The notes: generated from the sequence alone by a model not told the origin. Shown: positions 36,021 through 46,025, numbered from the stretch's first letter. The stretch is 64,000 bases of DNA from Arachis hypogaea (GCF_003086295.3 NC_092046.1:105131363-105195362), one strand, 5' to 3'. Numbers and translations: made by a program.

Positions 36021-37557
36021 TGATGAGCGGATATTTTATACGCTTTTTGGGGATAATTTCATATAGTTTTGAGTATGTTTTAGTTAGTTCTTAGTCTATT
36101 TTCATTAGTTTTTAGGAAAAATTCATATTTCTGGACTTTACTATGAGTTGTGTGTTTTTCTGTAATTTCAGGTATTTTTCTGGCTGAAATTGAAGGAGCT
36201 GAGCAAAAATCTGATTCAGGCTGAAAAAGGACTGCTGATGCTGTTGGATTCTGACCTCCCTGCACTCAAAGTGGATTTTCTGGAGCTACAGAACTCAAAA
36301 TGGCATGCTTCCAATTGCGTTGGAAAGTATACATCCAGGGCTTTCCAGAAATATATAATAGTCCATACTTTTCACAAGGATAAACGACGTAAACTGGCGT
36401 TCAACGCCAGTTCTCTGCCCAATTCTGGCGTCCAGCGCCAGAAAAGGATCAAAAGCTGGAGTTGAACGCCCAAACTGGCATAAAAACTGGCGTTCAACTC
36501 CACAAATGGCCTCTGCACGTGAATTGCTTAAGTCTCAGCCCAGCACACACCAAGTGGGCCCCAGAAGTGGATCTCTGCATCATCCATCATAGTCCACTCA
36601 TATTTTGTAACCCTAGGCTACTAGTTTAGTATTTAAACAACTTTTAGAGACTTATTTTGTATCTCATGACATTTTAGATCTAAACTTTGTATTCTCTGAC
36701 GGCATGAGTCTCTAAACCCCATTGTTGGGGGTGAGGAGCTCTGCTGTGTCTCGATGAATTAATGCAAGTATTTCTGTTTTCCATTCAAACACGCTTGTTC
36801 CTATCTAAAATGTTCATTCGCGCTTAACTGTGATGGAGGTGATGATCTGTGACATTCATCACCTTCCTCAAACCATGAACGTGTGCCTGACAACCACCTC
36901 CGTTCTATATCCGATTGAATGAGTATCTCTTAGATTCCTTAATCAGAATCTCCGTGGTATAAGCTAGAACTGATGGCGGCATTCATGAGAATCCGGAAAG
37001 TCTAAACCTTGTCTGTGGTATTCCGAGTAGGATTCAAGGATTGAATGACTGTGACGAGCTTCAAACTCCTGAAGGTTGGGCGTTAGTGACAAACGCAAAA
37101 GGATAGTAAATCCTATTCCAACCGGATCGAGAACCAACCCGTGATTAGCCGTGCTGTGACAGAGCGTGTGAGCGTAGTTTTCACTGGGAGGATAGAAGGT
37201 AGCCATTGACAACGGTGATCCACCAACACACAGCTTGCCATAGGAGGACGTGCGTGCGTGAACAAGAAGACAGAGGAAAGCAGAGATTCAGAAGACAAAG
37301 CATCTCCAAAACTCCAACATATTCTCCATTACTGCATAACAAGTAACCCTTAATCCATGCTCTATTGTTTATTTGCAATTCAACTGATTAACATAATTGA
37401 CTTCCTGACTAAGATTTACAAGATAACCATAGATTGCTTCAAACCAACAATCTCCGTGGGATTCGACCCTTACTCACGTGAGGTATTACTTGGACGACCC
37501 AGTGCACTTGCTGGTCATGTGTGCGAAATTGTAAGAGAGTAACAATTTTGTGCACCA
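36021..37557. mobile_element. Solo LTR of a Ty3/gypsy element (FIDEL-like), 1537 bp
   Basis: It starts tgatgagcggatatttta and ends ...ttttgtgcacca, with a perfect 5-bp duplication CGGAC on both sides (36016-36020 and 37558-37562). No internal retrotransposon sequence is present, so this is a solo LTR left by LTR-LTR recombination. It contains repeated ctggcgttcaacgccag-type motifs near 36390-36500. Length and motif content match my memory of peanut FIDEL LTRs (about 1.5 kb); this was not checked against a database. It interrupts the second PMD exon. Open frames inside (36080-36265 minus, 36190-36465 plus, 36964-37378 minus) are incidental. Confidence 0.9.
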
Positions 37558-38204
37558 CGGACCATCGATTTCTTTGCAGTCAAAACGAGAAGCCCTGCAT
37601 AACGACTTGTACAGGTGTGCTAGGCATGCCGAACCCCAGTTATACTGTCTGATACTACCAAAATCACGCAGCAATGGCAGAAACTTCCAGTGCACACCTA
37701 CCCCAGACTTGTCTCCAAACAATATCGTACCAAATAACAACATAATGTGACACTTCACGTACCTTTGAATACTGTCTTCATCAATGCAATGAAGTCGCTC
37801 CTTTAAATCCCGAAGCCATCCCAACTTTATAAAGCTTCCTCTACAATCTGACTTACTCGGCACAGCTCCAAAATGGTGCAAACACTCAGCTTCTAAGGCT
37901 TCATGACTACTCAAAGTCACTCCTATAACTGGCATACCGTTGGTCGGAAGACCGAGAATCAAAGCCACGTCTTCTAGTGTCACAGCACACTCACCAACTG
38001 GAAGGTGAAAGGTGTGTGTGTCCGGATGCCACCCCTCAACAAGAGTATTTACTAGGCCTTTTTGGCATTGAACTATTCCAATTTGAGAAACATGAAAAAA
38101 ACCAATAAACCGTAAATGATCCTTCACAGCATGATTGTATCTATCCGGAGGCAACAGGTGATTACATGTCAAATTTCGTGAACTCTACAAAAACATAACA
38201 AATT

Positions 38205-39180
38205 ATTAGTAAATTAATAATAAACCTAATTCAATATAAAAGGCCCTAATTCTCTAATAATAGTAACTAATTTACTTGACTAACACTAAATTAGTAAGTA
38301 ACATGCATGCACATATATAGAAACAACTAACTTAGTAATTATTTAACTATCATTATTAAAAATATTTCGATCGAACTAATTCCCTAATAGTAGTAGCTAA
38401 TTACATTTTTATACTTATGCTAATTCAACACTTTACATGAAAATTATTAATAACTTTTAATAATTCTAACTTTTTAATCCAACTCCAACATACTGTTACG
38501 TAAATATTTGACTAAATTTCTTGTTAGTAAATTATTAGTAAACCTAATTCAATATAAATGGCCCTAATTCTCTAATAATAGTAACTAATTTACTAGACTA
38601 ACACTAAATTAGTAAGTAACATACATGCGCATATATAGAAACAACTAACTTAGTAATTATTTAACTATCATTATTAAAAACATTTTGATCAAACTAATTT
38701 CTTAATAGTAGTAGCTAATTAAATTTTTATACTTATGCTAATTCAACAATTTACATGAAAATTATTAATAATTATTAATAATTCTAACTTTTTAATCTAA
38801 CTCAAACATACTGTTACGTAAATATTTGACTAAATTTCTTGTTACTAAATTATTAGTAAACCTAATTCAATATAAAAGGCCCTAACTCTGTAATAATAGT
38901 AACTAATTTACTAGACTAATTACACTAACTTAGTAAGTAACATGCATGCGCATATATAGAAACAACTAACTTAGTAATTATTTAAGTATCATTATTAAAA
39001 ATATTTCGATCGAACTAATTTCTTAATAGTAGTAGCTAATTAAATTTTTATACTTATGCTAATTCAACACTTTACATGAAAATTATTAATACTTATTAAT
39101 AATCTAACTTTTTAATCTAACTCCAACATACTGTTACGTAAATATTTGACTAAATTTCTTGTTACATAATTATTTATTTA
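38205..39180 (-). repeat. Three tandem copies of a 318-bp unit in the first PMD intron
   Basis: The anchor cctaattcaatataaa occurs at 38225, 38543 and 38861, exactly 318 bases apart. Copies are about 95% alike over the full unit, ending near 39180 (ttctaacttttt...ctaaatttcttgtta). The array fills most of the intron 38185-39714. No coding potential. Confidence 0.92.
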
Positions 39181-39995
39181 CATATTCATCGTTGAACGAA
39201 TAATAATAATTCTTACATCCCCAACATTTATAATTACTAACTAACTATTAATAACAACTAATAATTAAATAAATCTAATTCTTATTCAATTAATAATATT
39301 TCACCTATTATTAAATCCTCAACTACAACAATATATTTACATTAAATCAATTTAAATATCCAACAATAAATAACAATATGAAATTACCGTAACAAAATAT
39401 ATCAATAACATATATCATATATTACACAAAATCTAATTCTTATCCATAATTCTCAAGATTATTAGAAGAAATAATTAGACTAGCCGTAAACAAATAATCT
39501 ATAAAATTATTACACCAAGATCTAAACATATATTTTCTACTAACCAATTATATTAATGTAATTCAAACATTCTTATTCATTACAACTAATTAAATCTAAA
39601 TATATAATATTTTAACTAATCCTTAAATATGCATTTCTAAACTTCTAAAAAATAGTAATAATAAATCTGTAATAATAACATAAATTTTGAAAAAAAAATA
39701 AAAATTTAACTTACATAATTAGAATGGTAGAGATAATTGATAATATGTAGTTCAGGACGATCAACATCTTTAGCTTTTCTTTTTTTTGGCATTGTAAATT
39801 TTTTTTTACAGTGGAAGAAGCAAAAATTTTTGCTAGTAAGGATGAAGAAGCAGAGAAGAAATGGTGAAACTTGAGATGCAGGAAGGGAAAATGACTTCTG
39901 AAGGAGAGTGGGGCTTCAAGGGGGAGATAGTCATGCATGGAGGGGCCACCGCTGCTGGGGAGACTGCATGCTCGACACCTGGCCTTGCAAGCAAC

Positions 39996-40070
39996 AAATC
40001 GGACGGTCCGATTTGCTCCCCTCTAATCGGACCGTCCGATTACTCACCCAAAATCCGGACCGTCCGATTT
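39996..40070. repeat. Right sub-terminal array of cggaccgtccg palindromes
   Basis: Three copies (39996-40014, 40025-40041, 40051-40070) of the same palindrome as at the left end, spaced more tightly. They lie 200-280 bases upstream of the PMD start codon at 39792. Confidence 0.92.
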
Positions 40071-40304
40071 TAGTTCCGCTGACACCACACTCCAGTAATG
40101 CACCCATGTACCCCATAATGATGTCTCACACCATTCCTAGCTCCATAAAAAAAATAAAAAGCGACGATCTAATGGTTTAGATTTAATTTATTTATAATTT
40201 ATTAAAAATTACTATAAAAGATACAAATTTTTGATATTTTAAAATTGTCCCCATATAAAACTTGAGACTAAACCCAGCTCCCTGTTGTCTTCTTCCTCTT
40301 CGCG

Positions 40305-40583
40305 ATGGCCCTCCACTTCTTCTCCTACCCTCTTCCTCACGAAATACCTTCATGTTTCAATTCAATTTCTCGATTTCATCCAAATTCCTTTGAATTTGTT
40401 TCAGACGCGGTGCCTCACCACAACAACAACCACCTCTCATCCCTCAAACCTTCTTCATCCCCTCCTCCTCCGTCCAAAACTGTCGATGATGTCTGGAAAG
40501 ACATAATCCTAACCCACTCTCACAGAGACCCACCTCACCATAATCACCACCCGTGCGAAGAAGAGACTACAGGAAGAGACTGA
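40305..40583 (+). pseudogene. N-terminal fragment resembling a group-A bZIP factor (FD/ABI5 type)
   Basis: A 92-codon frame starts at an ATG after a pyrimidine-rich leader. It contains SKTVDDVWKDIIL, the conserved pre-bZIP motif of FD/ABI5/AREB-type factors (K[T/S]..[E/D].VWKDI), within a His/Asn/Pro/Ser-rich region. No basic region or leucine zipper follows; the frame stops at 40581 and NPH3-like debris begins. I infer a truncated gene copy. A different short protein cannot be excluded. Confidence 0.4.
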
Positions 40584-40659
40584 TCTAATGGGCACTTTGG
40601 CTTGCAAAATATTCTCCAAGACTATTGTGTTTGTGCATTCCAGGATAATGAGCCGGACA

Positions 40660-42010
40660 TCATTGATGGTGTGGGTGCTGAAATGTGAGATGTGATTAGA
40701 ACCAGCATCGGTGGCTGAAATGGTCAATCTAGGCAGGTAAAATAATTCTTGGTCAATTGGTATTGGAAAAACCTTGATAATGTGAATGAGAAACATTCTA
40801 TCACAAACAATTTCTCCTTTGGTTACTGGTCATTGATCATTCTCTAACAGAATATTAGCTATATTGCAGAAAAACAAGGCATGTGTTTTTGAGATCTCGA
40901 GAAGAAGGAAATTTAAGAAGAAAGGTGTCTATGCCTTTAGAGATGAGGCAAGCAAGCTTCTTCCATATATAACTAATTTGTTTTATTCAATTGAATTTAA
41001 TATAACTCAATTTATTGGTGTGTGTTGTTCATGTTAGGATTATAATTTTTATGTGGATTTTGTTATGTCACCATTCATTATTCAAGAGTCTAGAAGGGAA
41101 CCATGTATACCCAAGACTTAAGCCTTTAGATGCTACAAGAGGGCTTTGATCACTTGAGCTACAAATTTCTGGTATCACTCTTTTCTACTTAGCTTCCATT
41201 CTTTTGTGTGTGTGTCTTGTATTTTTTCCTAATTTGATGTTCTGATAAATATAATTCACAAATGTTTCTGGAGTTACAAAAGTAGCATATTTGAAATTGA
41301 AGGATCTTTGGAACCTGCCCAGTCGCACTAAAGGTGTTGCCACTTAATGATTTGAAAGAGGCATTAGTAGAAATATAACTCATGATCAATTACAAATATA
41401 ACTCACAGATGCTGCAAGGGAATCTCATGATCAATTATACATTGCCACGGATATTTTTCTAAAGGTACTTTAGTTTTTTCTTGAATTGTGTTCATTAAGA
41501 TGTTGTTCTTGGTTTTTAGTGTTTATGATGAATTCACTTTGATGCTTAATTAAAGGCTTTTGCTGATACAATTCATAGATTCATGCAGAAATAAGTGATC
41601 ATGAAAAGATGAGAATATGTTCCACATTAAAGCATGAAAAGTTGTCAGCTGAAGCTGTGAGATATCTTAGTAGAAATATGGCATTTCCTTCAGAAACAAA
41701 ACCAAGATTGAATGTAAATAGACAAAGTCGGATGAAAAGCCTGCTGCAGGAAAATGATCACTTGAAAAGCTTCTTTGACTCCATGTTTCTCAAAAGCTTC
41801 TTTGACTCCATGTTTCTCAAAAGCTTCAAGAACATTATCATTGATGCGAAAGAGGATGCTAAAAAGGGAACAATGTTATATGATGGTGATGAAGGAATAC
41901 ATAGTAGTGAGACCCAATTGGCAAGTCTAAAGAAGATAGGGAATCATACTTTGAGTTTGAGCAACACTGCTATTTATTACTTGCTAAAACTCTGCATAAG
42001 ATTAGCTTAA
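40660..42010 (+). pseudogene. NPH3-domain gene fragments
   Basis: Pieces of the NPH3 domain of BTB-NPH3 photoreceptor-signalling adaptors lie in order on the plus strand. EPASVAEMVNLGR with a donor lies near 40700-40737. LTDAARESHDQLYIATDIFLK, split as LTDAARESHDQL and YIATDIFLK, lies near 41404-41464. IHAEISDHEKMRICSTL with EKLSAEAVRYLSRN lies from about 41579. Stops and missing parts separate the pieces, and the BTB half is absent. The last piece holds a perfect 27-bp tandem duplication (41765-41791, 41792-41818) that repeats KSFFDSMFL in frame. The 133-codon open frame from 41609 is the longest survivor. Confidence 0.65.
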
Positions 42011-42340
42011 TTTTTTATTTGACACTCAAGAATATACTTTCGATTCATGTATAATATATTTGATATACGATATTATTTATTAGGTGAATTCTAATCTACC
42101 CTTCCTATAATAACATGTAATTTACCCCCCGTGACATGTCATCTTCTAATTGGTTGCTATGTTAACCATAGTTAAACTATTGATAATTAAATTATAGCCC
42201 ATAGTAGGTAATTATGTAATTTACAAAAAAATCAATATTTGATTCTTCCCCAAATCAAGCTCCCACAGAATGAGCCCTAATCTTCTGCATCTCCTTCCCC
42301 CATCTCCGTTTGTTCCTCTGTCTCCTCTCTCCGCCGCCAT

Positions 42341-42670
42341 GGATCCCTAATTTCACTCACTAAGCCATCTTGGGTTGTGATAACGGAGTCAAATGTTAAG
42401 AAGAAGAGAAGAAAGAAGCCGGATCCACATTGTGTAGTCTGTGAGGGGAGTGGACGAGTCGATTGCCACCAGTGTTGTGGGAAGGGAAGGACAAACAAGG
42501 TTCATTTGGAAATGCTCCCGAAAGGCGAATGGCCAAAATGGTGTAGAACTTGTGGCGGAAGCGGTCTTGGTTACTGCTCCCGTTGCCTTGGTATCGGAGA
42601 ATATAGGTATATTATGGGATTCCATTTCATGAACAGGGACAATGATAAATCCCAAGAAAACAAGTCTTAG
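42341..42670 (+). CDS. Small DnaJ-type cysteine-rich zinc-finger protein
   Basis: The open frame carries four CxxCxGxG-type motifs (CVVCEGSG, CHQCCGKG, CRTCGGSG, CSRCLGIG) in about 70 residues. That is the half-length DnaJ/Hsp40 cysteine-rich domain of plant BSD2/LQY1-like proteins, usually chloroplast chaperone cofactors. A Lys/Arg stretch (KKKRRKKPD) precedes it. The start is unclear: this frame has no ATG upstream of ITESNV. The two good ATGs (42270, 42339; the second in CGCCGCCATGG context) are in another frame that stops at 42348-42350. Either there is an upstream intron, or a 1-base lesion makes this a pseudogene. Coordinates give the open part only. Confidence 0.6.
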   Translation, partial: GSLISLTKPSWVVITESNVKKKRRKKPDPHCVVCEGSGRVDCHQCCGKGRTNKVHLEMLPKGEWPKWCRTCGGSGLGYCSRCLGIGEYRYIMGFHFMNRDNDKSQENKS

Positions 42671-43294
42671 TCCCCCCCTCTTGTGATAGCATAGGTGTAT
42701 TTGTTTGTAGGTTGGAACTACTGAATGTTTTGTCTTTTTATCACATAATGTAGAATCACCATTAATAGATTGTTCCAACTCTTGTGCAATTTGATTTTAA
42801 CATGCCGATTTGTTATGTTGTAAGATATGATTCTGATTGGACTGAAAAAAACATTTTTTGCAAATCCTTGTTTGGACATAGAACAACATAGTGAGTTCAA
42901 ATTCATAATGTGATCTGATAAATAAATGTCCTACTCCCTCCGTAAGTGAATTATGGTTAATATTAATAAGCATGGCATAGAGAGTTCAGAATAATTAAAG
43001 AAAGGGAACCGAGGAATTTTCACGGTTCTTCCGGATTTTAAGCATTTGTTTGAAGATAGGTTTGGAGCAATGATTGAGTTGTCTTTGTGTGACCTCATAA
43101 TCACGCTTTTGGGAGCTCAATTTTGGTCAAGACATTGAGTTTTATTTCTTGTATGATATGTAATTCATTTTCAAATGATGTCTGCAAGTTTTTCAATTTC
43201 CTTAAAGAATTTGAATGTATAAGCCTGGTTTCTTCTTCTAGGCTTTTGTGGGAGTCTAATATTTGTCGTCGATCCCAGCTGACTATCATTTACA

Positions 43295-44039
43295 ATGCAA
43301 ATAAGTGAAGGGTGTGACAACGGACCTCGCCTTTCAGACTCCATTGCACAGTGGAGCCAATGGCAGTTGCTTGATTCTCTTCTACCTACCGGCGGCTTTG
43401 CTAACTCTTTTGGCCTTGAAGCATCAGTTCAGTCCAACCTGGTCTCAAATCCAGATGAACTCAAGACATTCATTATCTATGTCTTGGAGAACACAGGAGG
43501 CTTACTCCTTCCTTTCGTGCACTTGGCTTCCGTGTCGCCCAAGTTGGAAACCTGGCTCAATCTTGACAAAATATTGGATGCCACACTGACAAATGAAGTC
43601 AGCCGAAAGGCATCGATCTCACAAGGGTCTGCACTAATGAGGGTAGGTTCGGCCGTGTTCTCGGAACTCCCTTCTCTGAAAACAATGAGAAATGCTTCTT
43701 TGGGGTCAGGTACTGCTTCTTTGGGGTCAGGTACTGTATCTTTTCACCATGCTCCTATATTTCGACTTATATGTGGCACACTAGGATTAGATAGTACTGA
43801 TTCTCAAAGAGCTTATATGTACATCACAATGAGGGGTGTTATTTCTGCTGCTGCAAGGTTGAATATGATTAGTCATCATGGTTGCTACAGTTTTGCATCA
43901 TCAACTTGCTCCTTATGCCGAAGGTATACTAGAGAAATGGAAGAATCGCGATGTTGATGATGCATGCCAAGTTGCACCTCTGCTAGATACAGTGCAGGGT
44001 TGCCATGGTTATTTGTTTTATAGGCTCTTTTCTTCTTAG
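43295..44039 (+). pseudogene. UREF: Urease accessory protein UreF, frameshifted copy
   Basis: Intronless. An ATG at 43295 begins an N-terminus with WSQWQLLDSLLPTGGFANSF and GLEASVQSNLVSNPDELKTF, clear plant UreF. It continues with TNEVSRKASISQGSALMRV and FHHAPIFRLICGTLGLDS. After AAARLNMI (about 43870) the frame goes off. The family C-terminus (HQLAPYAEGILEKW, then APLLDTVQGCHGYLFYRLFS) follows one base over and ends at 44037-44039, so one extra base lies near 43872-43885. A perfect 21-bp tandem duplication (43694-43735) adds seven residues (ASLGSGT). UreF helps load nickel into urease with UreD and UreG. This copy could make only a protein with an altered last quarter. Confidence 0.88.
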
Positions 44040-44339
44040 AAGGCACAAACATAACACTAATGTTGTATTTTTCATAATATGAAGCACATAGACATAGTAG
44101 AGTTTTGATTGGAAGAGACAATGTTAAGTCCTTTGGTAAATTGAATTTTCTTGTTTCTTGTGAGGTTTGAGGTGGCAACTCACTCAAAAAATGGCTTAAA
44201 TTGGTTGTACATGACGATGTAGGTTCAACGATTGACACATGTTAAGTTCTAGTTCAACCGAAAACACCAATCCAGATAACCCATATATATATGTAGATCC
44301 ATAGGGGGGTATAAATAAGTTCATTAAGAAAAATGTTTG

Positions 44340-44770
44340 CACGTCACTGATTGGCTCCTATGGGTGTAATCAGGCCAGGTTGGATTTGGGTGAATTTGAG
44401 AAACAAATCGATTAAATTTCATGGGTTCGAGTTGGATTGGATTAATGTGCTTTTGTAATTGAAACCAAACTATGCCAAACTGATGAAATATGGGTTGGAT
44501 TGGGTAATCCAGTACCCGACTAAAATTAAATTTATAAGACAAATTAAAAAATAAAAGGAAAAAAATAAAAAAAATAAATGAAAACTAAAGTGAGATTCGA
44601 ATTAGTAAAAGTTATATAAATATTATTTTTTTATTTAATATAATATATTAGATAATTAGATAATTGAGTTTCACGATTTTAATTCTGATATCCGAACCAA
44701 TTAAAATTGGGTACATTACCAATATATAGTTGGGTTGAGTTGAATTTTATTTTGGGGAATACTCACATCC
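44340..44770. mobile_element. ggttggatt-rich non-autonomous element (candidate)
   Basis: Starts near gggtgtaatcaggccaggtt (44359) and ends near ggggaatactcacatccc (44753-44770), whose complement begins gggatgtgag. The interior is rich in ggttggattgg units. This resembles the 10.1-kb element and other plant hAT-type MITEs. The target duplication is not resolved. Confidence 0.4.
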
Positions 44771-45265
44771 CCCGCATTTGTGTGACGGGAGACCGATTCG
44801 CAATGACACTCAACATCTTAAAACAGAAAACTAGCAACATGGAAACTTTGCTCCATGAGTATTAAAACCTAGCTGTTATTTGTCAGTTACAAAGTTATCA
44901 CCCAAAGGTATATCCCAAATTTATTCAAGTATATATGATAACATGTCAATTCACAAACAACAGAATCTAATTAAAATATCATTAATATTTAAATTAATCA
45001 TCAAAACAAGGTTTAACCGGCACAGTACCCTAGTTAAACATCATTATCATGCAGTATGTGATTGTAGATGCAGTTGATGAACCAAAAGATATAATAGTTA
45101 ACATCAGGTAAATCCATGTAATCAAGAATAAGTCAAAAGACGACCTTATACAATTTTTGCCAAGTGCTAGAGTGCAAATAATGAGATACTCTATTCTTCT
45201 CTTTTCCCAAGCATTCCAGAGCCTACACACACTATTAGAGCTGGTCAACCAATAGAACACAAAAT
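44771..45265. other. Intergenic stretch, no feature seen
   Basis: AT-rich. The short frames at 44880-45077 and 45030-45299 have no recognisable motifs. Confidence 0.5.
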
Positions 45266-45629
45266 CTAGGGGCCAATTCTTGATGCATTTGCCTTCCACA
45301 GAGATTCTTGAAAGGAGTCAACCTCAGTCCATAATGTGCACTTGCTTTTGTAGTAATTGGCTGTATCATCTAGCATTTGTATCTCAAAATCCTGCTCGTA
45401 ATGATCCAACTTCCCGAGACCAACCTCAACAAATATATCTACAATGTTTTTCAATAGGGATCTGTCAATCTGTCCACCCTCTCGTTCTGTTAATCTGTTG
45501 CAAAAGCAAAAGAAATACTGCTTATTCCAACCGTCATTGGCACCGCAAGAGTATAATATTAAAAAAGGATGATCTTTTTACAATTGTGATCATTGCTTCC
45601 CTAGCATCAGCTTTTACCATCATATAAAC
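45266..45629 (-). pseudogene. Cullin-1-like fragment
   Basis: On the minus strand, GTTTATATGATGG after an acceptor at 45630 gives VYMMVKADAREAMITI. After a broken stretch comes REGGQIDRSLLKNIVDIFVE, then GLGKLDHYEQDFE and MLDDTANYYKSK. These correspond to consecutive parts of plant CUL1 (VY..LK...RDA, then EREGEQIDRALLKNV, then YE.DFE..ML.DTA.YY). Only the middle region survives. The N-terminal SKP1-binding part and the C-terminal RBX1/neddylation part are missing. Confidence 0.7.
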
Positions 45630-45939
45630 CTGTAATTAATAAAAATGAGCATGTCAATTAATCAAACAATGTCATGAAGACATTATCAGTGTCAAATAAG
45701 TCATGAAAACATCGACACTGACCCCATACCGGAAATAAGATATCCCAACTTCATTGAATCCAGGGGGATCTGGATAGAAGATACAAATGACACAACCAAA
45801 GTTACCTGGATATAAAGTAATGACACAACTTTTGGCAGAAGGGATACAGGTTCAGTCTCAGCAGAAACTTGGGATGTTAATTCCTGATATTCAAATAACA
45901 AAAGTTAATGGTAGGCCAACTCTGATAAATATTTTCCTC

Positions 45940-46025
45940 TTATTTGGAAATTTGTTCCTAGCCGACCCCACTTAGTGGGACAAGGCTTTGTTGTTGTTGT
46001 TTTGTTTATTTGGAAATTTGTTCCT
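45940..46025 (-). mobile_element. 46-bp RTE/SINE 3' tail with a perfect 20-bp target duplication
   Basis: ttatttggaaatttgttcct occurs at 45940-45959 and again at 46006-46025. Between them are 46 bases, agccgaccccacttagtggg then acaaggctttg and a (ttg)n run. The inserted text is the conserved 3' end shared by plant RTE LINEs and the SINEs that use them (CCCACTTAGTGGGA...GGCTTTGTTGTTG). This is a severely 5'-truncated retrotransposition event. The tail is on the plus strand, opposite to the host pseudogene. Confidence 0.85.

Larger units (their letters stand above)
34147..39792 (-). pseudogene. Plant mobile domain (PMD/MAIN-like) gene of the MULE, split by a solo LTR
   Basis: Exons on the minus strand: 39792-39715, 38184-35927 (split by the LTR at 36021-37557), 35855-35765, 35676-34671, 34304-34147. 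After setting aside the LTR and one CGGAC duplication, all phases join to 683 codons including the stop. The N-terminus is MPKKRKAKD, a likely nuclear-localisation signal. Exons 2-4 form the PMD fold: FHLPVGECAVTLEDVALILGL, GP then TLLLAWAW, RWRNWDRGG, SLAHFRKAFDDLQE, FVWQAYAVDRI. The tail is Pro/Gln-rich, then acidic (DDESEDDDMDEDDDK), then Lys-rich. PMD proteins resemble MAIN/MAIL and the aminotransferase-like PP7 long-form homologues and are known to travel with transposons. As it stands the exon is disrupted and probably null. Confidence 0.9.
30500..40170. mobile_element. Two-gene Mutator-like element (mudrA + PMD), about 9.6 kb
   Basis: The two ends are inverted relatives. The left ggggtgcaatacaggtatgtgg (from 30508) resembles the reverse complement of the right end, gggtgcattactggagtgtgg (from about 40100). 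Both are followed inward by palindromic cggaccgtccg arrays. Inside are a MuDR-type transposase gene on the plus strand (30975-33723) and a plant-mobile-domain gene on the minus strand (39792-34147), converging near 33.7-34.1 kb. A 1.54-kb solo LTR (36021-37557) is a later insertion. A tatggaaactagg/tatggagctagg similarity lies just outside, so the true ends may be a few tens of bases further out. I could not identify the target-site duplication. Confidence 0.85.

Noticed and set aside
36080..37542. Several open frames of 60-90 codons
   Set aside because: Located inside the solo LTR and not similar to any gag or pol product.
38205..39180. Regularly spaced repeats that could suggest a CRISPR-like array
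   Set aside because: Eukaryotic intron; whole 318-bp units are repeated head-to-tail with no repeat/spacer structure.
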